A model generated the notes under the pieces. It did no database searches. It was not told the origin of the DNA and saw only the letters and a program-made list of their open reading frames with translations. A stretch of 41,731 nucleotides of DNA, taken from NCBI GenBank assembly GCA_021801925.1, contig JAKABH010000009.1, positions 1-41,731 on the forward strand, in the 5' to 3' direction. The translations under genes and the position numbers were made by a program. Shown piece by piece: positions 26,614-36,588 of the stretch (position 1 is the first letter of the stretch; each line of letters starts with the position of its first letter). This DNA is from Thermoplasmata archaeon (GTDB taxonomy: Archaea; Thermoplasmatota; Thermoplasmata; Lutacidiplasmatales; UBA184).

Positions 26614-27914
26614 GGGCCCGGGCGCCGGCTCACGTCCAGGCGCAGGAAGTGGGTCGCGCAGGAGATGCACGGGTCGTGGTTGCGGATCGCCTTCTCGCAG
26701 CGGTCGCCGAGGGCGGCGTCGTCGAGGTCGAGGGAGCGTTCGACCAGGTGGCGCACGTCCTCCTCGATGCGGCCCTGGTTCTGGGAGGTCGGGGCGACGA
26801 TCTTCGCCTCGTCGATGCGGCCCCCCGCCCCGAGCCGGTACCGGTGGTAGAGCATCCCCCGTGGGGCCTCCGTGATCGCCGCCCCGGCCGCCGAGGCGGG
26901 CAGTGGCGGCGGCGGGGCGAACGGCCGGTCGGGCGGGCGATATCCGTCGATCAGGCGGAGCGCCTCCTCGACGGCAAGCACGACCTCGATCGCCCGGACG
27001 ACGATGCTGCGGTAGGGGTTGCGGACCGGCCCGAGCACCCCCGCCTCCCGGGCGAGGACGCGGGCCCGCGGCGACAGCCGGTCCTGGTTCAGCGCGAAGC
27101 GGGCGAGCGGACCGACGAGGTAGGCCCCGCCCCCGCGGCGGACCGAGTGCAGGGCCGTGGAGTACGGGACCTGGCGCTCCTCGAACACCTCCTCGTAGCG
27201 GTCGACCGGGAGCCGCACGCCGGAGGAGGAGACGACCTCCCCCTCGTTCATCGGATACTCGTCCGGGTGGCGGAGGGAGACGAAGTCGTACTCCTCCTCG
27301 TCGTCGGGGAACGGGAAGTCGGCGACCCAGCGCACGGTCGCCTCCGCGAGGGCGAGCGCCTCCTCGAGCTGGGGGCGGAAGGCGAACAGCTCCTCCCGGC
27401 TCGGGACCCGGTAGAAGCCGCCGATCCGCACGTTGATCGGGTGGATCGCGCGGCCGCCGAGCAGTTCCATGAGCCGGTTGCCGACCTGCTTGAGGCGGAG
27501 CCCCCGCTTCACCGCCTCGGGATGGTCGCGGGCGAGCCGGAGCGCGTCCGGGTAGCCGAGGAAGTCGGGGGCGTGCAGGAGGTAGATGTGGAGAACGTGG
27601 CTTTCGATCCACTCCCCGCAGTAGAGGAGGCGCCGGAGGTCGCGGATCGGGCCGTCGACCCGCATCCCGAGGGCCCGTTCGAGGGCGTGGCAGGCGCTCA
27701 TCTGGTAGGCGACCGGGCAGATCCCGCAGATCCGCGCCGTGATGTCGGGGGCCTCGGCAAAGTCGCGGCCCCGCAGGAACGCCTCGAAGAAGCGCGGCGG
27801 CTCGAAGATGTTCAGCTCGACCGCCTCGACGGCCCGGCCCGAGATCCGCACGGCGAGCGCGCCCTCCCCCTCGACCCGGGCGACGTAGTCGACGGCGATC
27901 GTGCGGTCGGTCAC
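26610..27914 (-). CDS. group-3b-type [NiFe] (sulf)hydrogenase large (alpha) subunit
   Basis: [22 protein letters not shown] and C-terminal [13 protein letters not shown]. Confidence 0.95.
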   Translation of the reverse strand: MTDRTIAVDYVARVEGEGALAVRISGRAVEAVELNIFEPPRFFEAFLRGRDFAEAPDITARICGICPVAYQMSACHALERALGMRVDGPIRDLRRLLYCGEWIESHVLHIYLLHAPDFLGYPDALRLARDHPEAVKRGLRLKQVGNRLMELLGGRAIHPINVRIGGFYRVPSREELFAFRPQLEEALALAEATVRWVADFPFPDDEEEYDFVSLRHPDEYPMNEGEVVSSSGVRLPVDRYEEVFEERQVPYSTALHSVRRGGGAYLVGPLARFALNQDRLSPRARVLAREAGVLGPVRNPYRSIVVRAIEVVLAVEEALRLIDGYRPPDRPFAPPPPLPASAAGAAITEAPRGMLYHRYRLGAGGRIDEAKIVAPTSQNQGRIEEDVRHLVERSLDLDDAALGDRCEKAIRNHDPCISCATHFLRLDVSRRPGP

Positions 27915-28705
27915 GGTCGCCCGCCCCGCGCCCGAGCCGCCTCGCCCGCCGCCCGGAACGCCGGCGCCGCCGCGGTGAACGTCTGGAAGAGCCGCTCGAC
28001 GGCCGGCGGCGCCATCCCGAGCGTCTCCAGTTTCGGGAGGAGGCCGGCCGGGTTCGCCCCCTCGGCCGGGCCGAAGCAGCCGTAGCAGCCCCGGTGGAAC
28101 CCCGGACAGATCGCCCCGCACCCCGTGTGGGTGACCGGTCCCAGGCACGGCGTCCCGTGGGCGACCGTGACGCAGACGCGGCCCCGGCGCTTGCAGTCGA
28201 TGCAGACGCTGTCGGTCGGCAGGTTCGGGGCGCGGTGGGCCAGGACCGCGCCCAGGATCTCGAGCAGCTGGCCCTTGTCGATGGGGCAGCCCCGCAGCTC
28301 GAAGTCGACCGGGACGTGGGCGGAGATCGGCGTCGACGTCGCGAGGGTCCGCACGTACTCGGGGCGGGCGTAGACGACCCGGCGGAACTCCTCCACGTCC
28401 GCGAAGTTGCGGAGCGCCTGGATCCCCCCCGCGGTGGCGCAGGCACCGATGGTGACGAGGAGCCGGGAGCGGGCCCGGATCTCGCGGATCCGGACGGCGT
28501 CGTCCGGCGTGGAGATCGACCCCTCGACCAGGGAGACGTCGTACGGGCCGTCGACCGCCCGGCTCGTCGCCTCGTGGAAGGTGGCGATCTCGACGCGGTC
28601 GGCGATCGGGAGGAGCTCGTCCTCGCAGTCGAGGAGCGTGAGCTGGCAGCCGTCGCACGAGGCGAACTTCCAGACGGCGAGGCTCGGGCGGACCGGGTCG
28701 GGCAT
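27911..28705 (-). CDS. [NiFe] (sulf)hydrogenase small (delta) subunit
   Basis: [76 protein letters not shown]. Confidence 0.95.
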   Translation of the reverse strand: MPDPVRPSLAVWKFASCDGCQLTLLDCEDELLPIADRVEIATFHEATSRAVDGPYDVSLVEGSISTPDDAVRIREIRARSRLLVTIGACATAGGIQALRNFADVEEFRRVVYARPEYVRTLATSTPISAHVPVDFELRGCPIDKGQLLEILGAVLAHRAPNLPTDSVCIDCKRRGRVCVTVAHGTPCLGPVTHTGCGAICPGFHRGCYGCFGPAEGANPAGLLPKLETLGMAPPAVERLFQTFTAAAPAFRAAGEAARARGGRP

Positions 28706-29566
28706 CTACACCTCCCGCCGGTCGAGCCGGTCGCGCACCGCCGCATACGGGAAGACGGGCCCGGTCCGGCACACGAAATCCGGACCGAACTGGCAGTGCC
28801 CGCACAGGCCGATCGCGCACTTCATGTTCCGCTCCATCGAGAGGAAGATCCGCTCCGGCGGCACCCCGGCCTGCTCGAGCGCCCGGGCGGTGAGCCGCAG
28901 CATGATCTCGGGGCCGCAGAGCAGCGCGCTCGTCCGGGCCGGCTCGAACCGCGCGTCGGGCAGGCGGGCGGTGACGAGCCCGACGTCGCCGTACCAGTCC
29001 CGGCCCGCGGCGTCGACCGTCACCTGGATCCGAAGGTCGTCGCGGCGGCGCCACGCCTGCACCTCGTCGTAGAAGACCAGGTCCTTCGGGCTGCGGGCGC
29101 CGTAGATCACCTCGAGCCGGCCGTAGCGTTCCCGGCGGGCGAGGATCGCGAGGAGCGCCGGCCGCAGCGGCGGCAGCCCGAGGCCGCCGGCGACCACGAC
29201 CACATCCCGGCCGGGGAGGTCGTCCATCGGCCAGCCGGTCCCGTACGGCCCCCGGACCCCGACCGTCTCGCCGGGGGCGGCGCCGGCGATCGACTCGGTG
29301 ACCTTCCCGGCGACGCGGACGGTGTGGACGAGCTCCGTCGGCCGCGCGGGATCGCCCGCGATCGAGATCGCCGCCTCGCCGACGCCGAACCGGTACAGCA
29401 TGTTGAACTGGCCCGGCGCGAACGCGGGCGGGGCGGTCCCGGTCGGGGCGCGCAGGGTGAGGGTCACCGTGTCGCCCGTCTCGGCGACCCGGCGCTCGAC
29501 CCGATACGGGGTCGGCCACCACGGGTTGGAGCCGGCGGCCGGCGCCGCCTCACCGACGATGGACAT
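28706..29566 (-). CDS. (sulf)hydrogenase gamma subunit, FAD/NAD(P)-binding
   Basis: [40 protein letters not shown]-terminal [25 protein letters not shown]. Confidence 0.95.
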   Translation of the reverse strand: MSIVGEAAPAAGSNPWWPTPYRVERRVAETGDTVTLTLRAPTGTAPPAFAPGQFNMLYRFGVGEAAISIAGDPARPTELVHTVRVAGKVTESIAGAAPGETVGVRGPYGTGWPMDDLPGRDVVVVAGGLGLPPLRPALLAILARRERYGRLEVIYGARSPKDLVFYDEVQAWRRRDDLRIQVTVDAAGRDWYGDVGLVTARLPDARFEPARTSALLCGPEIMLRLTARALEQAGVPPERIFLSMERNMKCAIGLCGHCQFGPDFVCRTGPVFPYAAVRDRLDRREV

Positions 29567-30023
29567 CGAGCACCTGCACGCGGGCCATCTCGAGCCGTTC
29601 GGCGAGGACGGGGAGCAGTTGGCGGAGCAGCCGGAGCCCTTGGAGGGGCTCGGCGTCGATCGCGGCCCGGAGCGGGCCGGCCTCGATCGCGAACAGGCGG
29701 GTCGCCTTGAGCGCCCGCGCGTCGAACCGCCAGCGGTGCGGCGGGACGAGCCACGACCACCCGATCACCTCCCGGGGCCCGACCGTCTGGATCGTGAGCG
29801 GCGGCCCGCCGGGCGAGTGGAGCTCGAGGGCGATCTTGCCGTCGCGCACGAGATAGAAGGCCCGGGCGGGGGTCCCCTCGCGGAAGAGGATCGCGTCCGG
29901 ATCGAGGGTCCGCTCCGAGACGGCGGGTTCCAGCCGACGGAGGAACTCCGGCTCGAAGCCGTGGAAGAACGGATGGTCGTCGAGGCGGGGCCGGTCGGAA
30001 GGGGGGGAACCCGTCGCGGTCAT
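29550..30023 (-). CDS. cyclic nucleotide-binding (Crp-like effector) domain protein without HTH
   Basis: HPFFHGFEPEFLRRLEPAVSERTLDPDAILFREGTPARAFYLVRDGKIALEL...GPREVIGWSWLVPPHRWRFDARAL. Confidence 0.88.
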   Translation of the reverse strand: MTATGSPPSDRPRLDDHPFFHGFEPEFLRRLEPAVSERTLDPDAILFREGTPARAFYLVRDGKIALELHSPGGPPLTIQTVGPREVIGWSWLVPPHRWRFDARALKATRLFAIEAGPLRAAIDAEPLQGLRLLRQLLPVLAERLEMARVQVLDVHRR

Positions 30024-31171
30024 GGAGCGGCCTCCGGCGGCGCGACCGCGGTCGGGTCGGCGCGGATCGCGCGGACCTCCTCGGTAAGGTCGATCCCGAC
30101 GGGACACCAGGTGATGCACCGACCGCAGCCGACGCATCCCGAGGAGCCGAACTGGTCGTGCCAGCTCGCGAGCTTGTGGGTGAGCCATTGCCGGTAGCGG
30201 GAGAGGCCGCTCTGGCGGACGGGCCGGCCGTGGACCTGGCTGAACTCGAGGTTGAAGCAGGAGTCCCAGCGGCGCCACTTCTCGGTCCGGTCGCCCGCCA
30301 GCGACGGGACCTCCTCGGTCGTGCTGCAGAAGCAGGTCGGACAGGCCATCGTACAGTTGGTGCAGCTGAGGCAGCGGCGGGCGACGTCGGCCCAGCGCGG
30401 ATGATCCGGATGGTCGAGGAGCAGCTCCCGGACCCCCGCGGGATCGAGGTGCCGCCCCACCTCCGCGGCCGCGCGGGCGACGGCCGCCTCGGCGGCGGCC
30501 ACGTCGGCCGCTCCCGCGGGCTCGGTCGGCACCCGGTCCAGCACGGCCGCGCCCGCCTCCGAGCCGACCTCGACCAGGAACCGGTGCGGGCCGGGGTCGA
30601 CGATCTCGGTCAAGGCGAGGTCGTGGTCGGACCCGACCCCCGGGCCGGTCCCCATCGACGTGCAGAAGCAGGTCGGCGCCGCTCCGCCGCACTGGACGGC
30701 GATGCGCAGGGTCCGCCTCCGGCGTCCGTGGTAGCCGGGGTCCGGCGCGGTCCGGTCGAAGACCCGGTCGCTGATGCGGACCGCCGCGAGGTCGCAGGCC
30801 CGCATCCCGAGGAAGGCGTCGGCGACCGGCTCGGCCGCGTCGGGCTCGAGGCGGAACGACGTCCCGTCGGCGACGGCGGACCAGAGGCGCTCGCGGGGAG
30901 GAAAGAGGTACTTTTTCCAGCTGTGCGGGCCGACCGTGTAGCCGAAGACGGCGGCATCGTCCCGCCGAACGAGCCGGTAGGTGCCCGCGTCCTGGCGTTC
31001 CGTCCAGCCGATCGGCAGGTCCGTCTCGTCCCGGATCTCCCCGAGCACGATCGCGCCGTCACGCAGCGTCGGCCCGACGACCCGGTAGCCGCGCTCGCGC
31101 AGCGCCGTAAGGAACGCGGGGAAGTCGGCGCGCAGCAGGCGACGCCGCTCCCCGACCGCGTTCGGTGCCAT
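30020..31171 (-). CDS. (sulf)hydrogenase beta subunit, 4Fe-4S protein
   Basis: AFLGMRACDLAAVRI, CLSCTNCTMACPTCFCST, CVGCGRCITWCPVGIDLTEEVRAIR. Confidence 0.93.
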   Translation of the reverse strand: MAPNAVGERRRLLRADFPAFLTALRERGYRVVGPTLRDGAIVLGEIRDETDLPIGWTERQDAGTYRLVRRDDAAVFGYTVGPHSWKKYLFPPRERLWSAVADGTSFRLEPDAAEPVADAFLGMRACDLAAVRISDRVFDRTAPDPGYHGRRRRTLRIAVQCGGAAPTCFCTSMGTGPGVGSDHDLALTEIVDPGPHRFLVEVGSEAGAAVLDRVPTEPAGAADVAAAEAAVARAAAEVGRHLDPAGVRELLLDHPDHPRWADVARRCLSCTNCTMACPTCFCSTTEEVPSLAGDRTEKWRRWDSCFNLEFSQVHGRPVRQSGLSRYRQWLTHKLASWHDQFGSSGCVGCGRCITWCPVGIDLTEEVRAIRADPTAVAPPEAAP

Positions 31172-31213
31172 GCGTAGGTCCAGCGACCCCCTCGAAAACA
31201 GGGAGGAACGGCG

Positions 31214-31238
31214 GAATAAGTACGCTCGGTGAATCCGG
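31214..31238 (-). promoter_or_regulatory. hydrogenase operon promoter: CCGGATTCACCG box plus CTTATTCC TATA-like element
   Basis: Minus strand CCGGATTCACCG-AGCGTA-CTTATTCC upstream of ATG 31171. Confidence 0.5.
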
Positions 31239-31293
31239 TCTGACGGGGCCCGGGCGAGCGGGGTTATCCGCCTCCGCCTCCCTCCGTTCCTCC

Positions 31294-32928
31294 ATGCCGA
31301 GCCTTTCCGACCTCCGGCGCGACCTCGATCTCCCGGACGACGCCCTGCGCGACGCCGGCTCCGGCGCGGCGAAGGCCTCCGTATCGGCGGTGCGGGCGCT
31401 CGCCGGTCGGGGACGGAACGGCCGGCTCGTCCTCGTGACGGCGATGACCCCGACCCGGCACGGCGAGGGAAAGACCGTGACGTCGATCGGTCTCGCGGAC
31501 GGGCTGCGCCGCCGGGGCCACCGGACGGCCGTCTGCCTCCGCCAGCCGTCGCTCGGCCCGGTCTTCGGGATCAAGGGCGGCGCGACCGGCGGCGGCCGCG
31601 CCACGGTCGAACCGTCGACCGAGATCAACCTCGGGTTCACGGGCGATTTGAACGCCGTCGCGGCGGCCCACAACCTGTTGGCGGCCCTCGTCGACAACCA
31701 CCTCTACCACGGCAACGCCCTCGGGATCCGGCCGGATCGGATCGCCTGGCCGCGCACCGTCGACATTGAGGATCGGTCCCTGCGGCACATCGTCACGGGC
31801 GCGGGGGACGACCCCAAGATCCCGCGGCTCTCCTCGTCGTACGTGATCGCCGCCGCCTCCGAGGTGATGGCGATCCTGGCCCTGGCCGGGGATTATGCGG
31901 ACCTCAAGGCCCGCCTCGGCCGGATCCTCGTGGCGGAGCGGGCCGACGGCTCCGCGGTCCGCGCCGCCGACCTCCGGGCCGCGGGATCGATGACCGCCCT
32001 CCTGCGGGACGCCCTCGAGCCGAACCTGGTCCGGACCGCGGAGGGGACGCCCGCGATCGTCCATGCGGGACCGTTCGGCAACATCGCCCACGGCACCTGC
32101 AGCCGGCTCGCGATCGAGCTCGGGCTCGCCACGACCGACTACTGCGTCGTCGAGGCCGGGTTCTCGACGGAGCTGGGGGCGGAGAAGTTCGTCGACATCG
32201 TCACCCCCGTCCTCGGGCACGACGTCGACGCCGGCGTGCTCGTCGTCACCCTGCGCGCGTTGCGGTACCACGGCGGGGCGTCCGACGAGGCGTCGGTGCG
32301 GCCGGATCTTCCCGCGATGGAGCGGGGGCTCGCGAACGTCGAACAGCACCTCGCCAACCTCGCCGCGCTCGGGATCCCGGCGGTGATCGCCCTCAACCGG
32401 TTCCCCGACGACACCCCCGAGGAGATCGCCCGGCTCCACGAGTTCGGCCGGGCGCAGGCGACCCCGGTCGTCGAGTCCCGGGCGTTCGCCGAGGGCGGGG
32501 CAGGGTCGGTCGACCTCGCCGAAGCGGTCGAGGGGCTGGTCGCGCTCGGCCGCCACAGCCGACCGCTCTCGCCGCCGGGGACCGGGCCGGCGGAGCAGGT
32601 CCGCGCGATCGTGACCCGCCTCTACGGCGGGCGGGAGATCGCCCCGTCGGAGGAGGCGGTGCGCGACCTCGCCGAGATCGCCCGGTTCGGGGAGCTCGGC
32701 GGGCCGGTCTGCGTCGCCAAGACGCCGCTGTCGCTCTCCGAGGATCCCCACCGGCTCGGCCGGCCGCAGGGGTTCGTGAGCCCCGTCCACCGGTACAGCC
32801 GGTCGGCCGGCGCCGGGTTCACGGTCGCCTACCTCGGCGCGATCGAACTCATGCCCGGGCTGCCGACCCACCCGGCGGCCGAGCAGATCGACGTCGACGG
32901 GTCGGGACGGATCGTCGGGCTCTCGTAG
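31294..32928 (+). CDS. fhs: formate--tetrahydrofolate ligase
   Basis: TPTRHGEGKTVTSIGLADGL, RQPSLGPVFGIKGGATGGG, INLGFTGDLNAVAAAHNLLAALVDNH, GPFGNIAHG. Confidence 0.95.
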   Translation: MPSLSDLRRDLDLPDDALRDAGSGAAKASVSAVRALAGRGRNGRLVLVTAMTPTRHGEGKTVTSIGLADGLRRRGHRTAVCLRQPSLGPVFGIKGGATGGGRATVEPSTEINLGFTGDLNAVAAAHNLLAALVDNHLYHGNALGIRPDRIAWPRTVDIEDRSLRHIVTGAGDDPKIPRLSSSYVIAAASEVMAILALAGDYADLKARLGRILVAERADGSAVRAADLRAAGSMTALLRDALEPNLVRTAEGTPAIVHAGPFGNIAHGTCSRLAIELGLATTDYCVVEAGFSTELGAEKFVDIVTPVLGHDVDAGVLVVTLRALRYHGGASDEASVRPDLPAMERGLANVEQHLANLAALGIPAVIALNRFPDDTPEEIARLHEFGRAQATPVVESRAFAEGGAGSVDLAEAVEGLVALGRHSRPLSPPGTGPAEQVRAIVTRLYGGREIAPSEEAVRDLAEIARFGELGGPVCVAKTPLSLSEDPHRLGRPQGFVSPVHRYSRSAGAGFTVAYLGAIELMPGLPTHPAAEQIDVDGSGRIVGLS

Positions 32929-32946
32929 GCCGCCGTAGATCCCCTG

Positions 32947-32969
32947 CCCCCGAAGGGCTCCGCCGGGGG
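32947..32969. terminator. hairpin CCCCCG-N11-CGGGGG between convergent fhs and MDR genes
   Basis: Perfect 6-bp stem in the 67-bp convergent intergenic region. Confidence 0.45.
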
Positions 32970-32995
32970 AGGGCGGCCCGCGCCGGACCGGGGGA

Positions 32996-33958
32996 CTACG
33001 GGACCGAGAAGACGAGACGGCGGGCCCCGCCGGTCCGGCCCCAGTGCCGCTCGATCTCGGAGAGCGGCCGGACCTCGGTGTCGACGCGGAACCCGGCCCC
33101 GGGGAACGCCGCCAGGAAGTCGCGGATCCCCGCGGCGAGGGTCGCCGGCGAGGAGCTCCCGAGCCCGCTGCCGAGCAGTTCGACCCCCGAACTGCGGAGC
33201 AGCGCCGCGTCGAGGGGCACGGTCGGGCCGGCGAGGGAGCCGATCTGGACGAAGCGGATCCGGCGAGGTCCCCGCGGCGCCTCCGGCCCGCCGAGGGCGG
33301 TGAGCAGCGTCGCCGCGGGGGGACCCCACAGATAATCGAGCACGACCCCGAGATCGGTGGCGCGGGCGAGGCGGCGGAGCCGATCGGACAGATCGGGGGC
33401 GCCGTCCAGCGGCACGACCTCGTCCGCCCCGAGGGAGCGGACGGCCGCGAGCGCCGCCGGGTCGCGTCCGGTCGCGATGACGTGGGCGGCCCCGAGATGC
33501 CGGGCGACCTGGACCGCCATCCGTCCGGAGGTGCCGGTCGCCCCGTGGACGAGCACGGACTCGCCGGGCCGGATCGGCGCGAGCGTCGTCAGCGGGACCC
33601 AGCACGACATCCCGGCGTTCGCCGCGGCCGCCGCGGTGACGTCGTCGAGCCCGTCGGGGAGCGGGATCAGCCGGTCGGCCGGGACCGGTACCCGCTCGCC
33701 GAGGGAGCCGTACGGCGGGCGGGGCATCGAGAAGTAGACCCGGCGGCCGTCCTCGGTCCGGCCGACCCCGTCGACGCCGGGCACGAACGGCGGACGGGGG
33801 GCGGCTCCGTAGGCGGCGCCGCTCGCCCGGAGGAGCGCGAGGGGCACGACGGCCGCCGCCGAGACCCGGACGGAGGTCTCGCCGGCGAGGGGGGACGGGT
33901 CGGGGAACTCTTCGTACCGGGGCGCCGCCCCGACCTCGCGAATCACGGCCGCCTTCAT
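32996..33958 (-). CDS. MDR-family zinc-independent-like alcohol dehydrogenase/quinone oxidoreductase
   Basis: MKAAVIREVGAAPRYEEFPDP..., VLVHGATGTSGRMAVQVARHLGA. Confidence 0.9.
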   Translation of the reverse strand: MKAAVIREVGAAPRYEEFPDPSPLAGETSVRVSAAAVVPLALLRASGAAYGAAPRPPFVPGVDGVGRTEDGRRVYFSMPRPPYGSLGERVPVPADRLIPLPDGLDDVTAAAAANAGMSCWVPLTTLAPIRPGESVLVHGATGTSGRMAVQVARHLGAAHVIATGRDPAALAAVRSLGADEVVPLDGAPDLSDRLRRLARATDLGVVLDYLWGPPAATLLTALGGPEAPRGPRRIRFVQIGSLAGPTVPLDAALLRSSGVELLGSGLGSSSPATLAAGIRDFLAAFPGAGFRVDTEVRPLSEIERHWGRTGGARRLVFSVP

Positions 33959-34066
33959 GCTGCGCTCGCCCCCCCCGACCGGTCGGGGGAATATGACGCC
34001 GTCATGCCGGACGCCGGGAGCCCGAACGGACGCCGCCCCGCCGACGGGGCGTGCCGCCGCGCGACA

Positions 34067-34082
34067 CCGACCGATCGGTCGG
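34067..34082. promoter_or_regulatory. perfect 16-bp palindrome CCGACCGATCGGTCGG in a divergent promoter region
   Basis: Between minus-strand start 33958 and plus-strand start 34153. Confidence 0.5.
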
Positions 34083-34152
34083 CGGACCGCCGAGGGCTTC
34101 CCCGCCCCCGAAATCCGTATCTGACCGCTGTGAATGGCGACCCGGGGACCCC

Positions 34153-34539
34153 GTGACGCCCATCGAGCTCAAACTGGACGCCGTGTCCGTGCACATCCGA
34201 GACGTCGAGCGCGCCCGCCACTTCTACGGTCAGATCCTCGGGCTGCGGGAGCTCCAACGCCTGCCCGCGGGGCTCGTCTACGCCCTGCCCGGCTCCGCGA
34301 CCGTGCTCTCGGCGCACATCATGCAGCCGAACGAAGTGGGCCGTCCTCCCGGAACCGTCACCGGCGTCGTCTTCGGGGTGGCGGACGCCCGGGCCGCCCT
34401 GGAGGCGATCCGCGCCGCCGGCGGGACGATCACCGACGAGGCCGTCGACGTGACGAACCCGTCCGGGTCGTACGTGCGGGGGACGATCGCCGATCCCGAC
34501 GGCAACGAGTTCCTCGTCCGGCAGCGGGTATCGCCGTAA
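34153..34539 (+). CDS. VOC-family (glyoxalase/bleomycin resistance-like) protein
   Basis: VSVHIRDVERARHFYGQILGLREL..., IADPDGNEFLVRQ. Confidence 0.92.
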   Translation: MTPIELKLDAVSVHIRDVERARHFYGQILGLRELQRLPAGLVYALPGSATVLSAHIMQPNEVGRPPGTVTGVVFGVADARAALEAIRAAGGTITDEAVDVTNPSGSYVRGTIADPDGNEFLVRQRVSP

Positions 34540-34811
34540 GCCGGGGCCTCGTTCCGCCGCCATCACGCGCGTCGCTCCCCCGATCCCCTCCCGGGCGGCT
34601 CGTTCCTCGGGCCGCTCGACCCGGCGACCGCGGCCCCGTCGACCCGGGTCGGTGGTGCGGGCACCCCGAGGCCGGCCCGATCGGCAACCCCGCGGCGCGA
34701 CCCCGGCTCGTCCCCGGTCGGATCGTTTCCCGGAACCCCTCGGAGCGTCGCCGGCGAAGCGAAAGCCGCGCCGCCCGCCGGGGGTCGCAGGGCGGATCGG
34801 TCGTGCGCTCC

Positions 34812-36440
34812 CTACTCCGCGGGCCCCGGCATCGCTCCGTTTCCGGCCGGCCGTACCGGGGTCGCCCCCGCGGTTCCGGGGCTGGGGTCTACGACCGGCC
34901 CCGTCTCGGGCCCCGTCCGGCGCCGGAGGAACACCCCGAGGAGCCCGACGCCGACCGAGAGGAGCGCCCCAATCGCAAAGATCCAGTCAAAGCTCCCCGC
35001 GGTCGGGAGCCCGATCGAGGCGGGAACCCCTCCCCCCGGCACCGCGCGGCCGACGGGCACCGCCGTGGTGAGGCTTGCCAGGACGGCGGCGACCAGCACC
35101 GGACCGATGCTTGCGCCCAAGTCCTGGAACATCTCCGAGAGTCCGGTCTGGATGCCGGTCTCGCCCCGTCGGGCCGACAGCACGACGATATTCGTGATCG
35201 CGATGATCATCGCGACGAGGCCGACAAACGTGGGCACGGCCGTGACGGCGACCTCGAGGTACGTTCGGTGGAACCCGAGGATCGTCAGGAAACCGGCGGT
35301 CGATAGGACGGCGCCCCCCAGGAGGACCGGCTTCGGCCCGAACCGCCCAATCGCCCGCCCCACGAACGGGGCCGCGACCAGCATCGACACGGTCGTCGGC
35401 AGGCTGAGCAGCCCGAACTCGAAGACCGAGTCGCCGAGGCCGACGACCGGCGTCTCGACGTACACGGTGAGGCCGACGAACCCCAGGAAGAGGGCGACCC
35501 CCACCAGCAGGATCGCCATGTAGCTCAGGGCCAGGTTCCGCTCCCGCAGCCGCTCCAAGGGGAGCATCGGGAAGGAGGCCGTCCGCTCCCGCCAGTAGAA
35601 CAGGGCGGCGAGCCCGGCGGCGAGGGCGAGCAGCTCCGGGACGCCACCGACGAGCGGCCCGAGCGCGACCGCGGTCGGATTCGTCCACCCCCACGACGGC
35701 CCTTCCGTCAAGGCGAGGAGGAAGGTCGCCAGCGCCCCTCCCAGCAGGGCCGCTCCCGATAGGTCGACCCCGACCGCGAGCCGGTGCCGGGATTCGGGGA
35801 GCTGCCAGGCGGCGAGCGCGACGAGCGCGACCGCGGCCGGGATCGCCGTGTGGTAGGCGAACGCCCACCCCTGGCTCTGGATCAGCCACGACCCGACGAA
35901 CAGCCCCACGGTGGCGCCCACGGCGAACGTGGCGGCCACGAGCCCCTGCGCCGGGCCGACCCGCTCGGGCGGGAGCTCCTCGCCGATCATCGCGAACGCC
36001 AGCGGGAACAACGCGAGTCCCATCCCCTGCACCCCGCGGACGGCGATCAGCAGGTAGATCGCCTGGGAGCGGGCGAGGCCGACCGTCGCGGCCAAGGCCG
36101 GCGTGTAGCCCGCGACGGAGACGGCGAGCGCGTACACCGCGAGCAGCGCCACCATGACCCGCTTCTTGCCGTAGATGTCGCCGAGCTTCGCGAAGAGGGG
36201 GGTCGTGACGACGCCGACCAGCAGGTAGGCCGAGACGACCCAGGCGACGGTGGGGTACGGGACCCCTCCGAAGAAGCGGACGAGCGCCGGCAGCGCCGGG
36301 ACCATCATCGTTTCGACGTAGTTGACCATCAGACCCGCGCCGGCCAGGAGCAGGAGGATCGTGACCCCCCGCCGGGCGGCCACGCGATCGTCGATCGGGG
36401 AGGCGATCACCCGGGAGGGGGGGTGCGCGTCGTCGGTCAT
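34812..36440 (-). CDS. MFS transporter, DHA2-like (about 14 TM)
   Basis: 542 aa, ALPALVRFFGGVPYPTVAWVVSAYLLVGVVTTPLFAKLGDIYGKKRVM. Confidence 0.92.
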   Translation of the reverse strand: MTDDAHPPSRVIASPIDDRVAARRGVTILLLLAGAGLMVNYVETMMVPALPALVRFFGGVPYPTVAWVVSAYLLVGVVTTPLFAKLGDIYGKKRVMVALLAVYALAVSVAGYTPALAATVGLARSQAIYLLIAVRGVQGMGLALFPLAFAMIGEELPPERVGPAQGLVAATFAVGATVGLFVGSWLIQSQGWAFAYHTAIPAAVALVALAAWQLPESRHRLAVGVDLSGAALLGGALATFLLALTEGPSWGWTNPTAVALGPLVGGVPELLALAAGLAALFYWRERTASFPMLPLERLRERNLALSYMAILLVGVALFLGFVGLTVYVETPVVGLGDSVFEFGLLSLPTTVSMLVAAPFVGRAIGRFGPKPVLLGGAVLSTAGFLTILGFHRTYLEVAVTAVPTFVGLVAMIIAITNIVVLSARRGETGIQTGLSEMFQDLGASIGPVLVAAVLASLTTAVPVGRAVPGGGVPASIGLPTAGSFDWIFAIGALLSVGVGLLGVFLRRRTGPETGPVVDPSPGTAGATPVRPAGNGAMPGPAE

Positions 36441-36444
36441 CGAA

Positions 36445-36530
36445 CGGTCTACCGCGTAACGTGGGGTGAAGCCCGTGCGCGACGGTCCGGACCGAAGGTG
36501 ACCGGAGCGGCTCCCGCCGGTCCGAAACCG
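36445..36530. promoter_or_regulatory. cluster of CGGT-Nx-ACCG dyads, putative operator
   Basis: 36445-36454 CGGTCTACCG; 36483-36494 CGGTCCGGACCG; 36518-36530 CGGTCCGAAACCG. Confidence 0.45.
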
Positions 36531-36588
36531 TCCGACGGGCGGTCGATATCGGAACCGTGAAGGGGACCCCGAGCTACGGCGCTTCGCC

